DNA from: Antedon bifida | Taxonomy: Eukaryota; Echinodermata; Crinoidea; Comatulida; Antedonidae | Direction of reading: 5' to 3' | DNA length: 64,000 bases | Assembly: GCA_963402885.1 (NCBI GenBank) | Contig: OY727103.1 | Span: forward strand, 9,388,085-9,452,084 | Shown here: in pieces, positions 38,503-51,500 of the stretch | Layout: each line of letters opens with the position of its first letter | Numbering within the stretch: the stretch's first letter is position 1 | Notes under the pieces: generated by a model | Seen by the model: the letters and a program-made list of their open reading frames with translations, nothing else | Told to the model about the DNA's origin: nothing | Databases searched by the model: none | Made by a program: the position numbers and the translations under genes

Positions 38503-39655
38503 CGATTTCAAATGTACGTACCGCAGGACTATAATACATTGTCGTTTACAGAAACGAATAAATAGACACGATGATTTATGTAGTCAACTAAAATTAGCAC
38601 CCTGGGAATTACTTCCGAAGAAGAAACTTATCACAAAATGAGTCCAAATTTTTGAATGTGTGTTTTGTATGTAACATTAGGGTTGAGGGATGGGAAAGCG
38701 GATAGGTACAAAGAGGAACAATTTTTAAATATATTCTTTATCCACTCAGCAACGAAATATTTTTTTCATGTTTTATAGGCCTATAAATAATATACCTCTA
38801 AATACAGTAAAACATTTGCGATTTAATACTTTGTTAAAACTGTCACTGTCATAATCGATTGAAATATTAAAGTACATGTCACGATACACCACAACGACGT
38901 TTATATTATTGGTAATTATTAATTATTACAAACGTTGAGAAGGAACTGTCAGTATAAAGTTTATTTGTATATCTAACAGTAGAGCCTATCCACAATCTCA
39001 GTAATAAAGTTTATTTGTATATATTTTTATACTACATCTAACAGTACGAACATTCACAGTAAGAAATGCTCGATTCAAATGAGGACCAAAAATAGTTAAT
39101 AGGTATTTACAGTATTGTCAAAGTATTGCAAGTTTATTCTCAAAGGGCCCATATATTTACCTAACGTATGTGTTAAACCAATGGCTCATAAATTTACCTA
39201 CTTGTGTTAAACCAAACTCTGACAGACTGAGAGAGATTGGGACGTTCCATTCATCGCAAATCAACACATTTGTATAATCGTATATTAAATCTATCAAAAT
39301 AGTATTTTTTTAAGAAAATCGGCCTGTCTTCAACATTATGATGCTGTACTCTAGCTGTTCAACCGGTTTTTAGCTATTAAAAACAATTATCATATCAGAA
39401 AATAGGAAAATGCGAATAAGCCTCCTCGCATTTCTGTGGCGGGTATTTTTCAAGATGGACATCCATTAGACAGTGTATACCACGATCGGAAAACACCCCT
39501 ATTTGGGGCAAATCGTTGAAACTAAATTCGTTTTAATCGTCAATAACTAATTATCTAACTTAATTTAATTAGTAAACAGGGTTACATCAGGTGGTTAAAA
39601 TCAGTACCGAAAGTACGAACCAACTTTATATACCATCGAGTAAAAATTCTAGAAG
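38503..39655 (-). repeat. Dispersed repeat, inverted partner of 3340-4197
   Basis: Reverse complement of the repeat at 3340-4197, with about 260 bp extra between roughly 39210 and 39470. The two copies lie about 35 kb apart in opposite orientation. No coding sequence. Confidence 0.7.
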
Positions 39656-39689
39656 TACCGAATTTTGCCCCTACGTAAATTTATATATA

Positions 39690-39935
39690 GATGAAAAGTG
39701 GTAAAAAAGAATAACAAATGCTTGGTAAATTGTAGGTAACAGTCCGATGAAATCTACTAAAAAATAGTATAATTGTGTTATAAATATAATACAATATTGT
39801 GTGTATAAATGTGGATGGGCGTTAATTAGATGGTATTTGGATGGGAGGGGGCGGGGAGAGTAGCGATAAATATTTTAAATGATGCTTTATTGGGGAGGTG
39901 TTCCAGGCGTTTATTCAAATAAATACCATTCTAAT
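39690..39935. mobile_element. Degraded half copy of the TACCGTATTTAT MITE
   Basis: Shares 'atgcttggtaaattgtag', 'gtgtataaatgtggatgggc' and 'gcgtttattcaaataaatac' with the MITE at 36497-36924; only the right half is recognisable. Confidence 0.6.
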
Positions 39936-41290
39936 CGGTATAGTTAATACATTAGTCGTTGTGGCCTAAGAAGGAAGACGTTTGACGGCTTGCAATATGG
40001 GCAGAAGTATCCATCCATGAGTCCTGAAAGCTTACTCAACAACTCGGCTATCGGGGTTTCATTCAATCTCAAACAAAAGCTCTTATCATCAATTCTCTCG
40101 ATGTAATTTTATATAATTATTTCCCACAACAATACTCCTATGTTTTATGAATATATTTAATTTGATCTTTATGTACTACAGTACTATACCTTCACACGCG
40201 CGGTCCGAAACAAAACAAAAAACCAAAATGGCTATCGCCACCAAGCACCAACTTAGTTGAAACAGGGAATTGTTTTACAACTCCCTGGTTGAAACCAACC
40301 ATGCAGGGAACTTGCAAGGTGATTGACACACCTTACCGTGAACCCGGAAATTACTTACCGCGCGTAGAGTTAAAATTTACCGATTGAAATCAGAAAATTT
40401 CTTATAAAACCCTTTATAATATCTTCCTAAGATAGAAATATGGAACAATAGCGTCGATGTGAAAACTAATGTTATCAAATCTACGTTTCGCGGTACATCT
40501 AAGATAGATAAGGTAGGTATCCATGGCGGAGATTTGTACCGAAGTTTTGGCATTGTGCTCGCCTATGTCAGAATTAACCATAATTTATATATAGTCTCGA
40601 TCGCACCTGAACTTAATTTGGTCAAATTAACCGAGTTGTCGGCTAAATTGACCAAGAAAAGTACAATCCGAACAACGACTACAATTCCAACAGATTTAAA
40701 TTACCAAGGCCAATAATTACTTTTACCGTTAAATCTACCGTGGTTAAATTTACTATTTTAAGTCCAGTGCGAACGATCATCAGTCTAGTGATCCCTATCA
40801 AGATGACTGTCGATTGTCAGTTAAGCTCTACTTATTGACAGCTGCAAATCGGTGTAGTTTATCACCTTGCTAAAACTATTAATGTTGTTTGTGTGTACGT
40901 TTAAAAAATAAGATATCTTTTATTTTTATCATTTAGGTTTGCCACTACAATTACTAGAGACTATTTAATTTATGCTCGATCGTAAACATTATATATTTTG
41001 GTTTTTTGATTATGGATGCAGATAATCATTACCAGATAATCATTACCAGAATAATATATTATTATTGTAATAATTTGTCTTAACAAAAGTATACATAGAT
41101 ACGATGATTAAATTATGTAGAAGCAAAATATAATAAAAAAAACCATATACAGTTCACCGTTGGTTAATTTTATTGTAGATTACAAAACGCAATTAATATA
41201 GGCCTACAGTGGAATTTAGAGTACAATATCGAAATCAAAAAAAGGTGCCCCTTGAATTGAAACCTCTGGGCTTCTTTTTAAGACAGTGAT
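39936..41290. other. Intergenic sequence, 3' flank of the ITIH gene
   Basis: No exon is supported. From about 40960 to 41220 the sequence resembles the 3' flank of the second ITIH copy (about 62420-62620): shared words include 'gattatggatg' and 'acgcaattaa'. An 85-codon open frame at 40459-40716 has no support. A palindrome 'cagggaattgttttacaact' starts at 40263. Confidence 0.5.
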
Positions 41291-41450
41291 ATGCTTTATT
41301 ATAGTACAAATATTGTATAACGAAAGTAGGTTTATGTTATTATGAATGTAAGAAGAACAGTAAAAAATGCAAACACGTATGGTTACCAGTTATGTAGGTA
41401 GGTGATGCTGTGATGCAGACTGAGCATAATATGTACGATCGTATCATGCA

Positions 41451-41456
41451 TTTATT
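41451..41456 (-). promoter_or_regulatory. Candidate polyadenylation signal of the ITIH gene
   Basis: AATAAA on the minus strand about 330 nt after the stop codon. A second AATAAA is at 41295-41300. Which one is used cannot be told from sequence. Confidence 0.45.
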
Positions 41457-41783
41457 TGAAAGTGTATTGTCTTAAAAAATGAGCTTTGATCACATTTTGT
41501 AGGCCCGTATCTTCATGCTTTTGAAAAAATATTCAAACCCGGCAGGCAATCATGTACCCCTCCATCAATGCATCTGTAAACTTTCATTGTAGTAGCAATG
41601 AACAATTTACAATATTCATTTCAAAAAGAAGCCCACCGAAGAGACTGGGCTTCTTTATAAGAACGATATAACTATCGGTTTAATTGCCTCACTGCGTTTC
41701 AAAAATTAACTAATATTTTTTTTCTAATGTTTAATACGATAATTTCTAATATTGAATCGCATTGTCAAATCTTGCTACTCGAT

Positions 41784-44700
41784 TTACACATTCAGGTAGT
41801 CTCCGTGCCAGCCGTCTATTAGGCCCATTCCGTTATTGTCTGCAAACCAGCACTGAGTTTGTATTGTACCAGGCCAAGGTTCGTCAGCATATTTCAGTGT
41901 TACTGGAACTTGACGAGAATTCACATGTACTGTGCTCTTTATTGATTGATCGAAGTTTAGGTCAGTAACCTGTATATGACGATTTCTTCTATAAAATTGT
42001 CCTGTGAATGACAAAAGTACAGAAAGTTAATTAAACGGTGAAAACAGTGTACTTGAACATGATCTATAATGTTTTAGGAGGTAAGAACGATATTCATGTG
42101 ACTCAAGTAGAATATCTTGAAATCTTAAATATGGGTGGAATTGTCATGATTATATATATTTTTTAATTATATTTGTTATTAGTACCATACAAGGTATTAT
42201 TGTATCAAGGTATCAGTTTATTTCGCCATAAAATAATACATACAAAATACATAGATGCGACCATAAGAGCAAACACTTTTCTCAGCAGTAATGCTGAGAC
42301 ATTACAAACAATAAAGGACAACATGTGCGATACTTATCAAGACAACCTATCAACACGTGTGTTGGCAAACCATTGAATTACTAATACATTTTAGCCAGTA
42401 CTCCACAGTACGTTCCTAACATAATACATTCTTACCAATTAAGCCATGTACTTCATCGGAGAAACCTCTTCCAACTTCCACATATAATCCCAAGTAATAC
42501 ACTTGATTAGAGCTCCCACGTGGATACCTATGCCGCATTACAACCAATGTAATATCTGTACCAATCATTACCCGAACTTGGTCATTTGTTACGGTTAGTG
42601 ATAAATGTTGGTCACCCCGCCAATGGATGTTTTGCCAAAAGAGGACAACTTCTTCCACTTTCATATATGACGGTGTTACTACTATCGTTGCATTTCTATA
42701 CTCAACATTTATTTTTCTCAAAAACGGAAGTTTACTCTGCTCTGCATTTAAGTAATAAGGGGTGACACTAAGCTCACCCTTGACGTTGATTCCTATAAAA
42801 ACAAAATAATTATCTTTGTAATTTAAGCACATACAATAATAGTGCGTTCTTATGATGATAGTATTCGTCATTGTTGACAGAAACAAATCGGTGGGATTGT
42901 TGTACAGTATGTGTAGCATCTAGTCAACTTCTCGTTGAGTCTATTAAACTCAATAAAGCACCATGGAAAAACGAATCTGTTCGATGAATAGTTCAATTAT
43001 ATTTCATTGTTTTAGTATTTGTAAAAATCTCAATTTTTGAAAATTCAAACTAATGTCTGATTTCGCTTAAGTGTGCCACATTTGTTTATGTTGCATCGTT
43101 CAAAATCTGGAATTTAACGAGAGAACATTAGACTTTTATACGGAATTTTTACCCACCTCATGTCGTAAATTGTTTGCCGCGAATGTGACGAAGCGTGACG
43201 ATAACGACCGTAAACAAATATAATAAAGCTATGGAACATAAACCTATAGTAATTAATATCTATAGCATAATTGAAGTTTAGTTTACAATAAAAGATACAC
43301 GAAATGAAATACATGAAATACATAACATATAAAAAATCAAAATATAAACTAAAATGTTTAAAAATGACAAAAAAAATGGCATTCCAAAAAAAAAAGTACT
43401 ATTCGTCATAATGTTATCGAACTTGTGAATTTTTATTTATAATACGGAGCGATACGATTTGTTAATTATTGCCTCTTTATTTAACTAATTTATTTCCATT
43501 GTTTTAATTAATCCTGGACAATAATATTTTGACATCTTCGACCACATTACAACCTCTAGTATACATAATTACATATACATATACTTACTTAATACATAAT
43601 TTATTTCAGTGGCATTCTGTATCTGAACCGTCCTGGTCTGGTTTTATTCTGAATATTCTTTTTTTCAACAGCATTACTGCATGGATATCACAGTGTATTG
43701 CCTAATCTCATTCGCGATTCTGGTCAATGTCAATAGAGTAAGAAGAAAACCAATCATTTAAATGAGCATAATCAATTTGACATGTATGATAAGTCACTTT
43801 TACTGTTCAAACACTAAGAGCGTACCACCGAAAGTTTGGCATTCGTCTAAATCAGAAAATATTTTCTTGTTTTCCCTTTTACCTCCCCACTTCATCCCCC
43901 ATCCCATAGCAGGTTCGATCTTCCATCTCTGAATTCGTCAATTGGCCTCCATCGTGTGTGAAGTTTCCGAGACTACAGAATAAACGTCATCCTCCACGAT
44001 TCGTTTTTATATAAGTTCGAGGACGTTTGCAGGAATTTAAAAGTCAAAATATTTATCGTTTTCCCATTCATATTTTCCATTATAAATAAAAAAGAGTAAG
44101 TTTTGCTGTCTCAATCCTCTCTAATATCCATGAAGGATTGTGCGATGTGCAAGGTTCGTTTCTCTGTCTGAATACAGTATTATAGTTAAGGATCTTTAGA
44201 TAGTAGATATATGATCGAGAGCAGTTATACACACAAGCATACACGAGAAATTCAGAGGAAATCATTCATTTTTTGTAGCAAATATCGTTCATTCAGTTCT
44301 CTTCAAATAAAATCAATATGTTTGTCATTACTTTAATTTGTAAATTTTACAGATAATGCATTTCTTATTACTCTAGTTGTCATTGACTGTAATCATAATG
44401 AGTGATATCTATGCACTAATGTTAAAGGTAATGAATAATAAAACAAGATAAAAAGGAATGTTCAGAATATACCAGACCGAGATATCATTACAGGTCAGAT
44501 ATACAGTAGGCCTATGTCACTACTTACAATCCATAATGATGGTACACTAATGTTTGTGATGTGTTCGAAGATATAAAACATTATTTTCCATTAATAAAGC
44601 AATGGAAATAAAATATAAGGTTTCACTTTCGATAAAAAAAAAAGTGGTTTAATCCACATTAGTAAAAAATTCACAAGTTTGATAAAAGTATGACGAATGA

Positions 44701-45505
44701 GGGCGTACTTTATTTAATGAAATGCCATTTTTGTTTACATATTCTGTGAATATTTTAGTTGGATTTCTTTATATGTTATGTATTTTATTATATATTTTAT
44801 TGCACACTATACTTAAATTATGCTATAATTAAACCATAATATGTTCAATAGCTTTATTTATTTGTATGTGGGCGCTATTAATGGCGTATTGTAATTTCGG
44901 TCACGCTTCGTCGCATTCGAGGTAAACAATTTACAACATGAGGTGGGAAAAAATTGCGTATAAAAGTCAAATTTTCACGTTAAATCCAAGGTTATACATG
45001 ACGCAACATCAATATATGATCTTATATATGATCATGATGATGATATGATATAATGATCTCCTATACATTCTGAACATACTGTCTGAATTTCATTTGGGTA
45101 CGAGCTTATACCACGGTGAGGGTGATTATTATTAACTGGACTAAATGCATTGTATTGATAATATCGTTACCAGATTATTTCGGTCGCCATATATAAGCAT
45201 AATAATTGCTAAAAATGAATAAAATACAAAAAAAGTCAGATTTTCAAACACAAAGGTCATCTGTTAATATCCGGTGGCTCATCTAAACCTTAGGCCAAGA
45301 TATGGCGTATTTTATACTTATAGAATTAGTATGTTACAAATAGGCTTTCCTAGATATGCTTCAATTAGTTTAGTTTATGAATTTAACATACCTCGTTTAG
45401 GATCTTGAATCAAACGATAAACATCGCCTGGGTAGCCTTCAATATTGAAACAAACGAATAAGCCATAATCTGGTGATCTAACCAAATAGTGTGTAACACC
45501 AACGC
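41784..45505 (-). CDS. ITIH exons 18-20: C-terminal domain
   Basis: Exon 18 (45392-45505) encodes 'GVTHYLVRSPDYGLFVCFNI' and 'GYPGDVYRLIQDPKRG', aligning with the vertebrate segment that starts with the DPHFII motif; here Asp-Pro is Val-Thr. Exon 19 (42436-42792, 119 codons) includes 'VEYRNATIVVTPSYMKVEE' and 'IHWRGDQHLSLTV'. Exon 20 (41784-42001) ends 'CWFADNNGMGLIDGWHGDYL' plus NV and TAA, matching the CWF-NNG-GLIDG-DY ending of vertebrate ITIHs. Cysteines in 'FVCFN' and 'QCWF' are candidates for a disulphide. Intron 18 is 2.6 kb and contains a long inverted repeat. Confidence 0.92.
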
Positions 45506-48500
45506 CTGAGAAAGTAAATTATTTCAAACAATACTCAATAATAAGAAGAGAAGGTACCATGACATTTTAAAAGTGTACATTTGTTATTATACTGTTAGTA
45601 TATCAATCATTGATTACATTGAACTTTCTTGAAAAATGTTGTTTCTACAATGTTTACTCACTAATTTCAATATAAAATTTAATGACAAAAAGAGAGATCG
45701 ACGTTTCGGTACCATCATAGAACCATTTTCAAGATCAAGTGAATACAAAACAATAATAATTATGTGCACTAAGCACCAAAGTTGGTGACAGGAAATGCTA
45801 ATTGATGAGGTGTTTACTCACTAATTTACAATATTAAGTATACAGGCCTAACTATTATGAATTCCATACAAAAAAGGAACTCGAAACCTATAAAATAACA
45901 AAAAGGCATGAAAGGCCAGCATGTTTTAAGAAAATAGTTTACTAAAAATAAATTAAATAAATAAAACTTCGCTTACTGGTTCTGTCTCTTTGTGTTGGCT
46001 GGCTGGTTGCTAAAGTAATAAATAAAGTTGTGTAAAAATGCATGCATGTATATAACATTGGATTACAACTTACGGATGCATTTCACTCAAATAAAGGAAG
46101 ATTAAAAAAAATCATATTTTGAATATGCCATTTTGTGGTTTATTAAGTTTAAACACTTCATTATTATGTTTTCACGTAATAATAAAAATAAACAGTTAAA
46201 TTTAACTGGCAGCAAGTTCGACTTATGTTTTGCTTTAAATTCCATTTTTGTAGGTAAGTACATTTTTTGTTCGATCCGTTCTTTTAACAAAATTGGACCC
46301 CCAATAAACTATATCTATATAAAAAAGGACAAAAACGATTGTACATAATTCACCAATTACGTAAATTTAATATTGATCCAAAAATTATAGAATTATATTA
46401 TAATTCGATGATATCCTGTGTGATTTATTTTTGTTTTAAAGTCTGGGGCGGCAGCCTTACAGCTAATGACATGGGTCTCCTAGAGAGAATTCGTAAAAAA
46501 TCTAATAAAATAGCTAAGTTAAACGTATGCGTCTAAGCCTGTTTCCTGTCGACGTTAGTCGACGCTAATAATTAACAATAATCGGCGATCTTCTACGTAA
46601 TCATTGAAATGTTAACGATTTACAGGAAAAGGTACTCGCTATTGTATCATTTCAACTTGATCGTTTTCAAACGATCGTCGTTCTCCCATCATTAGTCCGT
46701 ATTAGATCTCTTTACACTCGAACTGGCAGATATAGAAAGTCATTTATTCCGAACTCCATAACTCTATATAACAGTAAAACATCTAGATAAGAGTAGTATT
46801 ACTATAACTGTGTATTACCGTATTGAAAGGCATCATGACAATTTGTTATGTTAATGTCTCTGTATGCTCTTTGTATCTTTTGATGTGTTTTTTTTATTAT
46901 CGTGTTTTTTTTATTTTTTTTTTATAATTTTAAGTGCTTTGTCTGTCGCCTTACTTCAAATTTTAAATATTTTATATATTTTAGAATAAATGCTGTGCAA
47001 GCAGCGCATTCATTCATTCAAAGTGTCACGTGACTTTGTGGATAAGAAGATTAATAAAATCAGATTTTAAATAGGCCATTTTGTGGTTTAATAAGTTTGT
47101 CACTTCCTTAATTAAATTCAAATTCAAATTCAAAATTCTTTAATCATCCCACACGGGGCAATTCAAATAAAAAGGTCTGGATTAAAATGATCTTACAAAA
47201 TATACAATATATCACAATACACAAAACATTACAATATAACAAGAGTCAAAGTTCAAGAATTTAAAAGTCGGATGGCCACTGGCAAGAACGAATTCCTTTT
47301 CCGGTTTGTTCTACATGCCGGGCATCGAAAACGACGCCCATGAGACATGAGCTCGAAATCACTGAACAAGGCATGGTTAATATTTTTTAGAATAGCTCTA
47401 CCTTTTTTCTAGAATTTCCATGTCACAGAAAGAAGATAAGCTACGAAGTTGACAACCTATTAATTTAGAACTTGAATTAACAATTCTTTGTAGTGAGTTT
47501 CTCTCTTTGACCCTAAGACTAAAAAACCAGCATATAAAGGAAAAAGTTAAAACGTTCTCAATAAAGGAATTATAAAGACTCTAAGAATTACTTTATCGAC
47601 ATTAAAATGGTTCAGCTTCCTTAATAGATAAAGTCTCTGGTGTCCTTTCTTTACTATTGCCTCAGTATTTAATTCCCAGCCGAGATTGTCCTCAAATATA
47701 GTACCTAGGTATTTAAAGGAATGGACAATATTGACTGGTTCGTCATTTATGATGGATACCCGAGGGATGCGTCCTCTCTCCTTCCTAATATCTACAATCA
47801 TCTCCTTGGGTTTGGTCACATTGAGTTCCAAGTAGGAGTTTTCACACAATTGGGTAAAATCATCTAAAACGGAACCATGACCGTCCTGTGAATTTTGAAG
47901 GAGAGACAGCAAGACAGTGTCGTCAGCAAATTTGACAAGATGACTATTGTCCTGTTTGCTGCGACAGTCATCCGTGTAAATAATATACAGGAGAGGAGAG
48001 AGGACGCAACCCTGTGGAGATCCAATATTTGTCATACGTACATTCGAGTGTCTTTGGTTAACTAAGACCCTCTGACACCTGTTCGTAAGAAAACTTATAA
48101 TCCATAATACAAAATCACGTTGAAAACCAAAATTTAAAATTATGTTTTCACTTAATAACACAAAATAACAGTGAAATTAAACTGGCAGCCAATTCGACTT
48201 TTGTTTTGGTTTTAATTCCATTTTTTTAAGTAAATAATTTTTTTTTTCTATCCGATTTGTAATGTGACATTTAATATATTTATAAAGAGCGTTCCATAAA
48301 CATTATCGTCTCAATACTCTTAAGTGAAGAAAACATGAATAAATCAGCAAAAGCTTAACAAAACCAAACAAATTTACCAAGAAAAGGTCACAAAACGGAA
48401 TCTCACATCACCATACTGCATCATAAACTTTCCAAAAGACACAATAGTGTCATAAAGCTTTATCTTTATTGGAACAACATACTAACTATTTATAAAGCTT

Positions 48501-51500
48501 GGTTCCGATTAGATCGAAACGGAAGGAGCAAAGCGAATTTTTCACCTCATGCCTTTCACCATTTTATCATTCCAATCAATAAACATTCGTTACGGTATTA
48601 AGTATACCAGAAACGTCACTAATTTGAATTAGTGTTATAAATGTGATAATGTACTGTACTTCGACAAACTATATTAATACAAGGTAAAAACTGTTAACTT
48701 ACTAGTTCCTTGAGTTGTAGGTCTTGTTGCTAAAGTAAATAAAACAGATGATTTAGATATGGTATTAATTAATATAATAATTATAATTATCCATTATTAT
48801 CAACATTTATTTTTGTTTTAACATTAAATAGTTACTTATACTTAAAACATTACATCTTATACATTCGATATAACAAATGTGCAATTTTTCATTTACACTA
48901 GGCCGGCGATTTTCATACAGTACATATGTTCAGAGACAATACACTATGGGACTGTTTCATGTGAAGTGACTGTAACATGAACATCAATAACACACAACTA
49001 TCAATAACACGTAATAAATCTAAAAACTCTAAAAATAATGTCGAAATACTAACAATTCAGTCAAATAACTGCCTTGCGTTTTCAAAACGTTTAGAGAGGG
49101 CGTGTTGCGCAGTGTGTAAAAGACGTTGGATTACGTGAGATCGTGAGTTCGAATCGTCGCATTGTTGTATCCTTAGACAAGACACTTTACTTACGTTTTT
49201 CTTTCTCCACCTTTGCGCTGATTACTAGCTGCAATATGGGAGTATATTTCCATACGTGCTTGATCCGAAAAAATGACCGGAGTAATAATGTGAAGCGTTT
49301 AGAAGCATTGTGCAATAAGCGCGCGAAGCACGACTATTATTATTATTATTTGCTGGAGAATGATTGTAGAGTCAGTATTGTCTCTAGATATGGTACCGTA
49401 CCGTACGAGAATTGGTTGTAATAATGATGATAACTTACTAGTTACTTGTGTTGTCTGCTGTCTAGTATCTAAAATAATAAAGGTATAATTAATTAAAACA
49501 GAAATAAAATAATGACCACTTTCATAAGTACCTTTTTAATCAATGTTTATCGTTATTTAAAATATTATTATTATATGTTAATTACTTTTTTTTAAATTTA
49601 TGGTTTTATAAAATCAAAATCAATAATTTATGTATATACAGTATCGTATAAGCAAATGGTAATTTACTGCAACTACTTTTAACATTGTAACATATAAATG
49701 AGAGAAAAATAATATATTAAAAAAAATAAAAATGTACAAATTATATACATATATTTATAACAGAGTTTCATAATAACAAACAACTGATTCAGAAGATCAT
49801 CACACAAGTTGTATTAGTTTGACTACAAGAAATTTTCTTTTCGTTCCTAATAGTTAATATAATATATACAGAAATGTTAATCATAGTAATTAGTAAATTT
49901 AAAAAAAATCATCACATTATCTAGGCCTAAAGACAGTAATTCAAAATGTTATTATAGGCCCTACTTTTTGTCGCTTAACTTAAAAAACAAATTTTGTTGC
50001 ATTTCCTTTCAACTTGAAATGAATAGAAAAAGAACTTACTCGTTTTGAAGTAAGGTGGTAGGATTTGTGATGCTGAAAATAAAAAAAAAATATTGTTGGA
50101 GCTGTGAATCACAACTCATGATAATTCAATTAATGCATTCGAGGTTCAGACCGGCCTGTTGAGCTAATATATGGGACTCTGTAATCCTACACATTTTGAT
50201 ATACTTTTCTGAGCGGGACCCTCTTTGCGATTCTGGTTTTTGACATCTGTGCCCATAATAATTACAATATCTCAATTTGTTATCCTACGATTCTGTAACA
50301 TTTATATGCTATAGGTTATTTTGTAAGTATTGATGTGGTGCTTATGTATTATATTGTAAAATAACAAATTGTGAACTAATTGTTAATGAGAATTGAGAGG
50401 TTAACTTACCGGGACCTGCTAAAAGATATTCTATTCGTGGAGGACTGACGACTACTAAGAAAATGATTGGATACAATTACATTAAGCAATACAAGAAAAT
50501 AGAGGATCAAGGCAGATCCTACTTTACTAGTTATACACCCTATCTGTCAGCTGTCACTGGGTAGAGTCTAAAATACCTCTAGATACATATCTGACTGTAT
50601 GAAGTAGTTATAAGTCTATACCTCCTTGATATAACTAAAGTAAGCAAACTAAGTCTGATTTGAGGCCTAGAGAGGGAGAAGGAAGGGTCGTAGGTAACAA
50701 TCCTAGCAGCGATGATTGAACCCTGAACTTTGGTGAATTGGGAGGCCAGCACGTTAACGGGCAAGGAATTGTATTATTACTAGTTAATTCTTTGAAAATC
50801 AGGTATGTTTTTGTCTTCTATAACTTACCTCCAGCCCCACTCATAAAATGTTGTAAACTTTTACTATTTGTTTTTTGAACTGGAGGTTTTCCTGCTGTAA
50901 CATGAAAAATAAACGTATTTTGAAGAATTGGTTTACCTAAATGCACGACGATAGTTCATATAATTAACCTCTCAAAAAGATTACTTCGGTAAGCATAATG
51001 ATTTAATACTGCTGTTGCTATTCACATTATAGAAACATATTTTTGAGTAAAATAATGTTAGTATTTACTGATTTTACTGTTTTAAAAAATAAAAATACGA
51101 GGATAATATTATATTATTGAGCATCGACAGAAAATGCATGCTTGATTTGTTTATTTGACATACTGTCAGACGTGCTTGGAACCTACCGCTATAACTTCCA
51201 CCACTACTAATAGGAATATTTGCCGGTACAAAACCAGAATAACTTGAACCGAAGGAGTTTCCTGTGTCAAAAACATAAATAAACAGTACAACGCATGTTA
51301 CTATTACAATTTAAACAAAATAAGAAAACGAGGATATATTCTATATTTCTTGAAATCAACAGCAAATAGTAGAATTAAAATTTTTTTATATGTAGAATAG
51401 ATTTTCTTTATAATTAATTCGTTTTAAACTTACGTCGTCCACTTCTATAAGGAACACTTGCGGATGCAGAAGAAGCAGAAGAACCAGCACCAGACGATTT

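Noticed and set aside
40459..40716. 85-codon plus-strand open frame near the ITIH 3' end
   Set aside because: No homology recognised, no splice or regulatory signals, composition like the flanking non-coding DNA.
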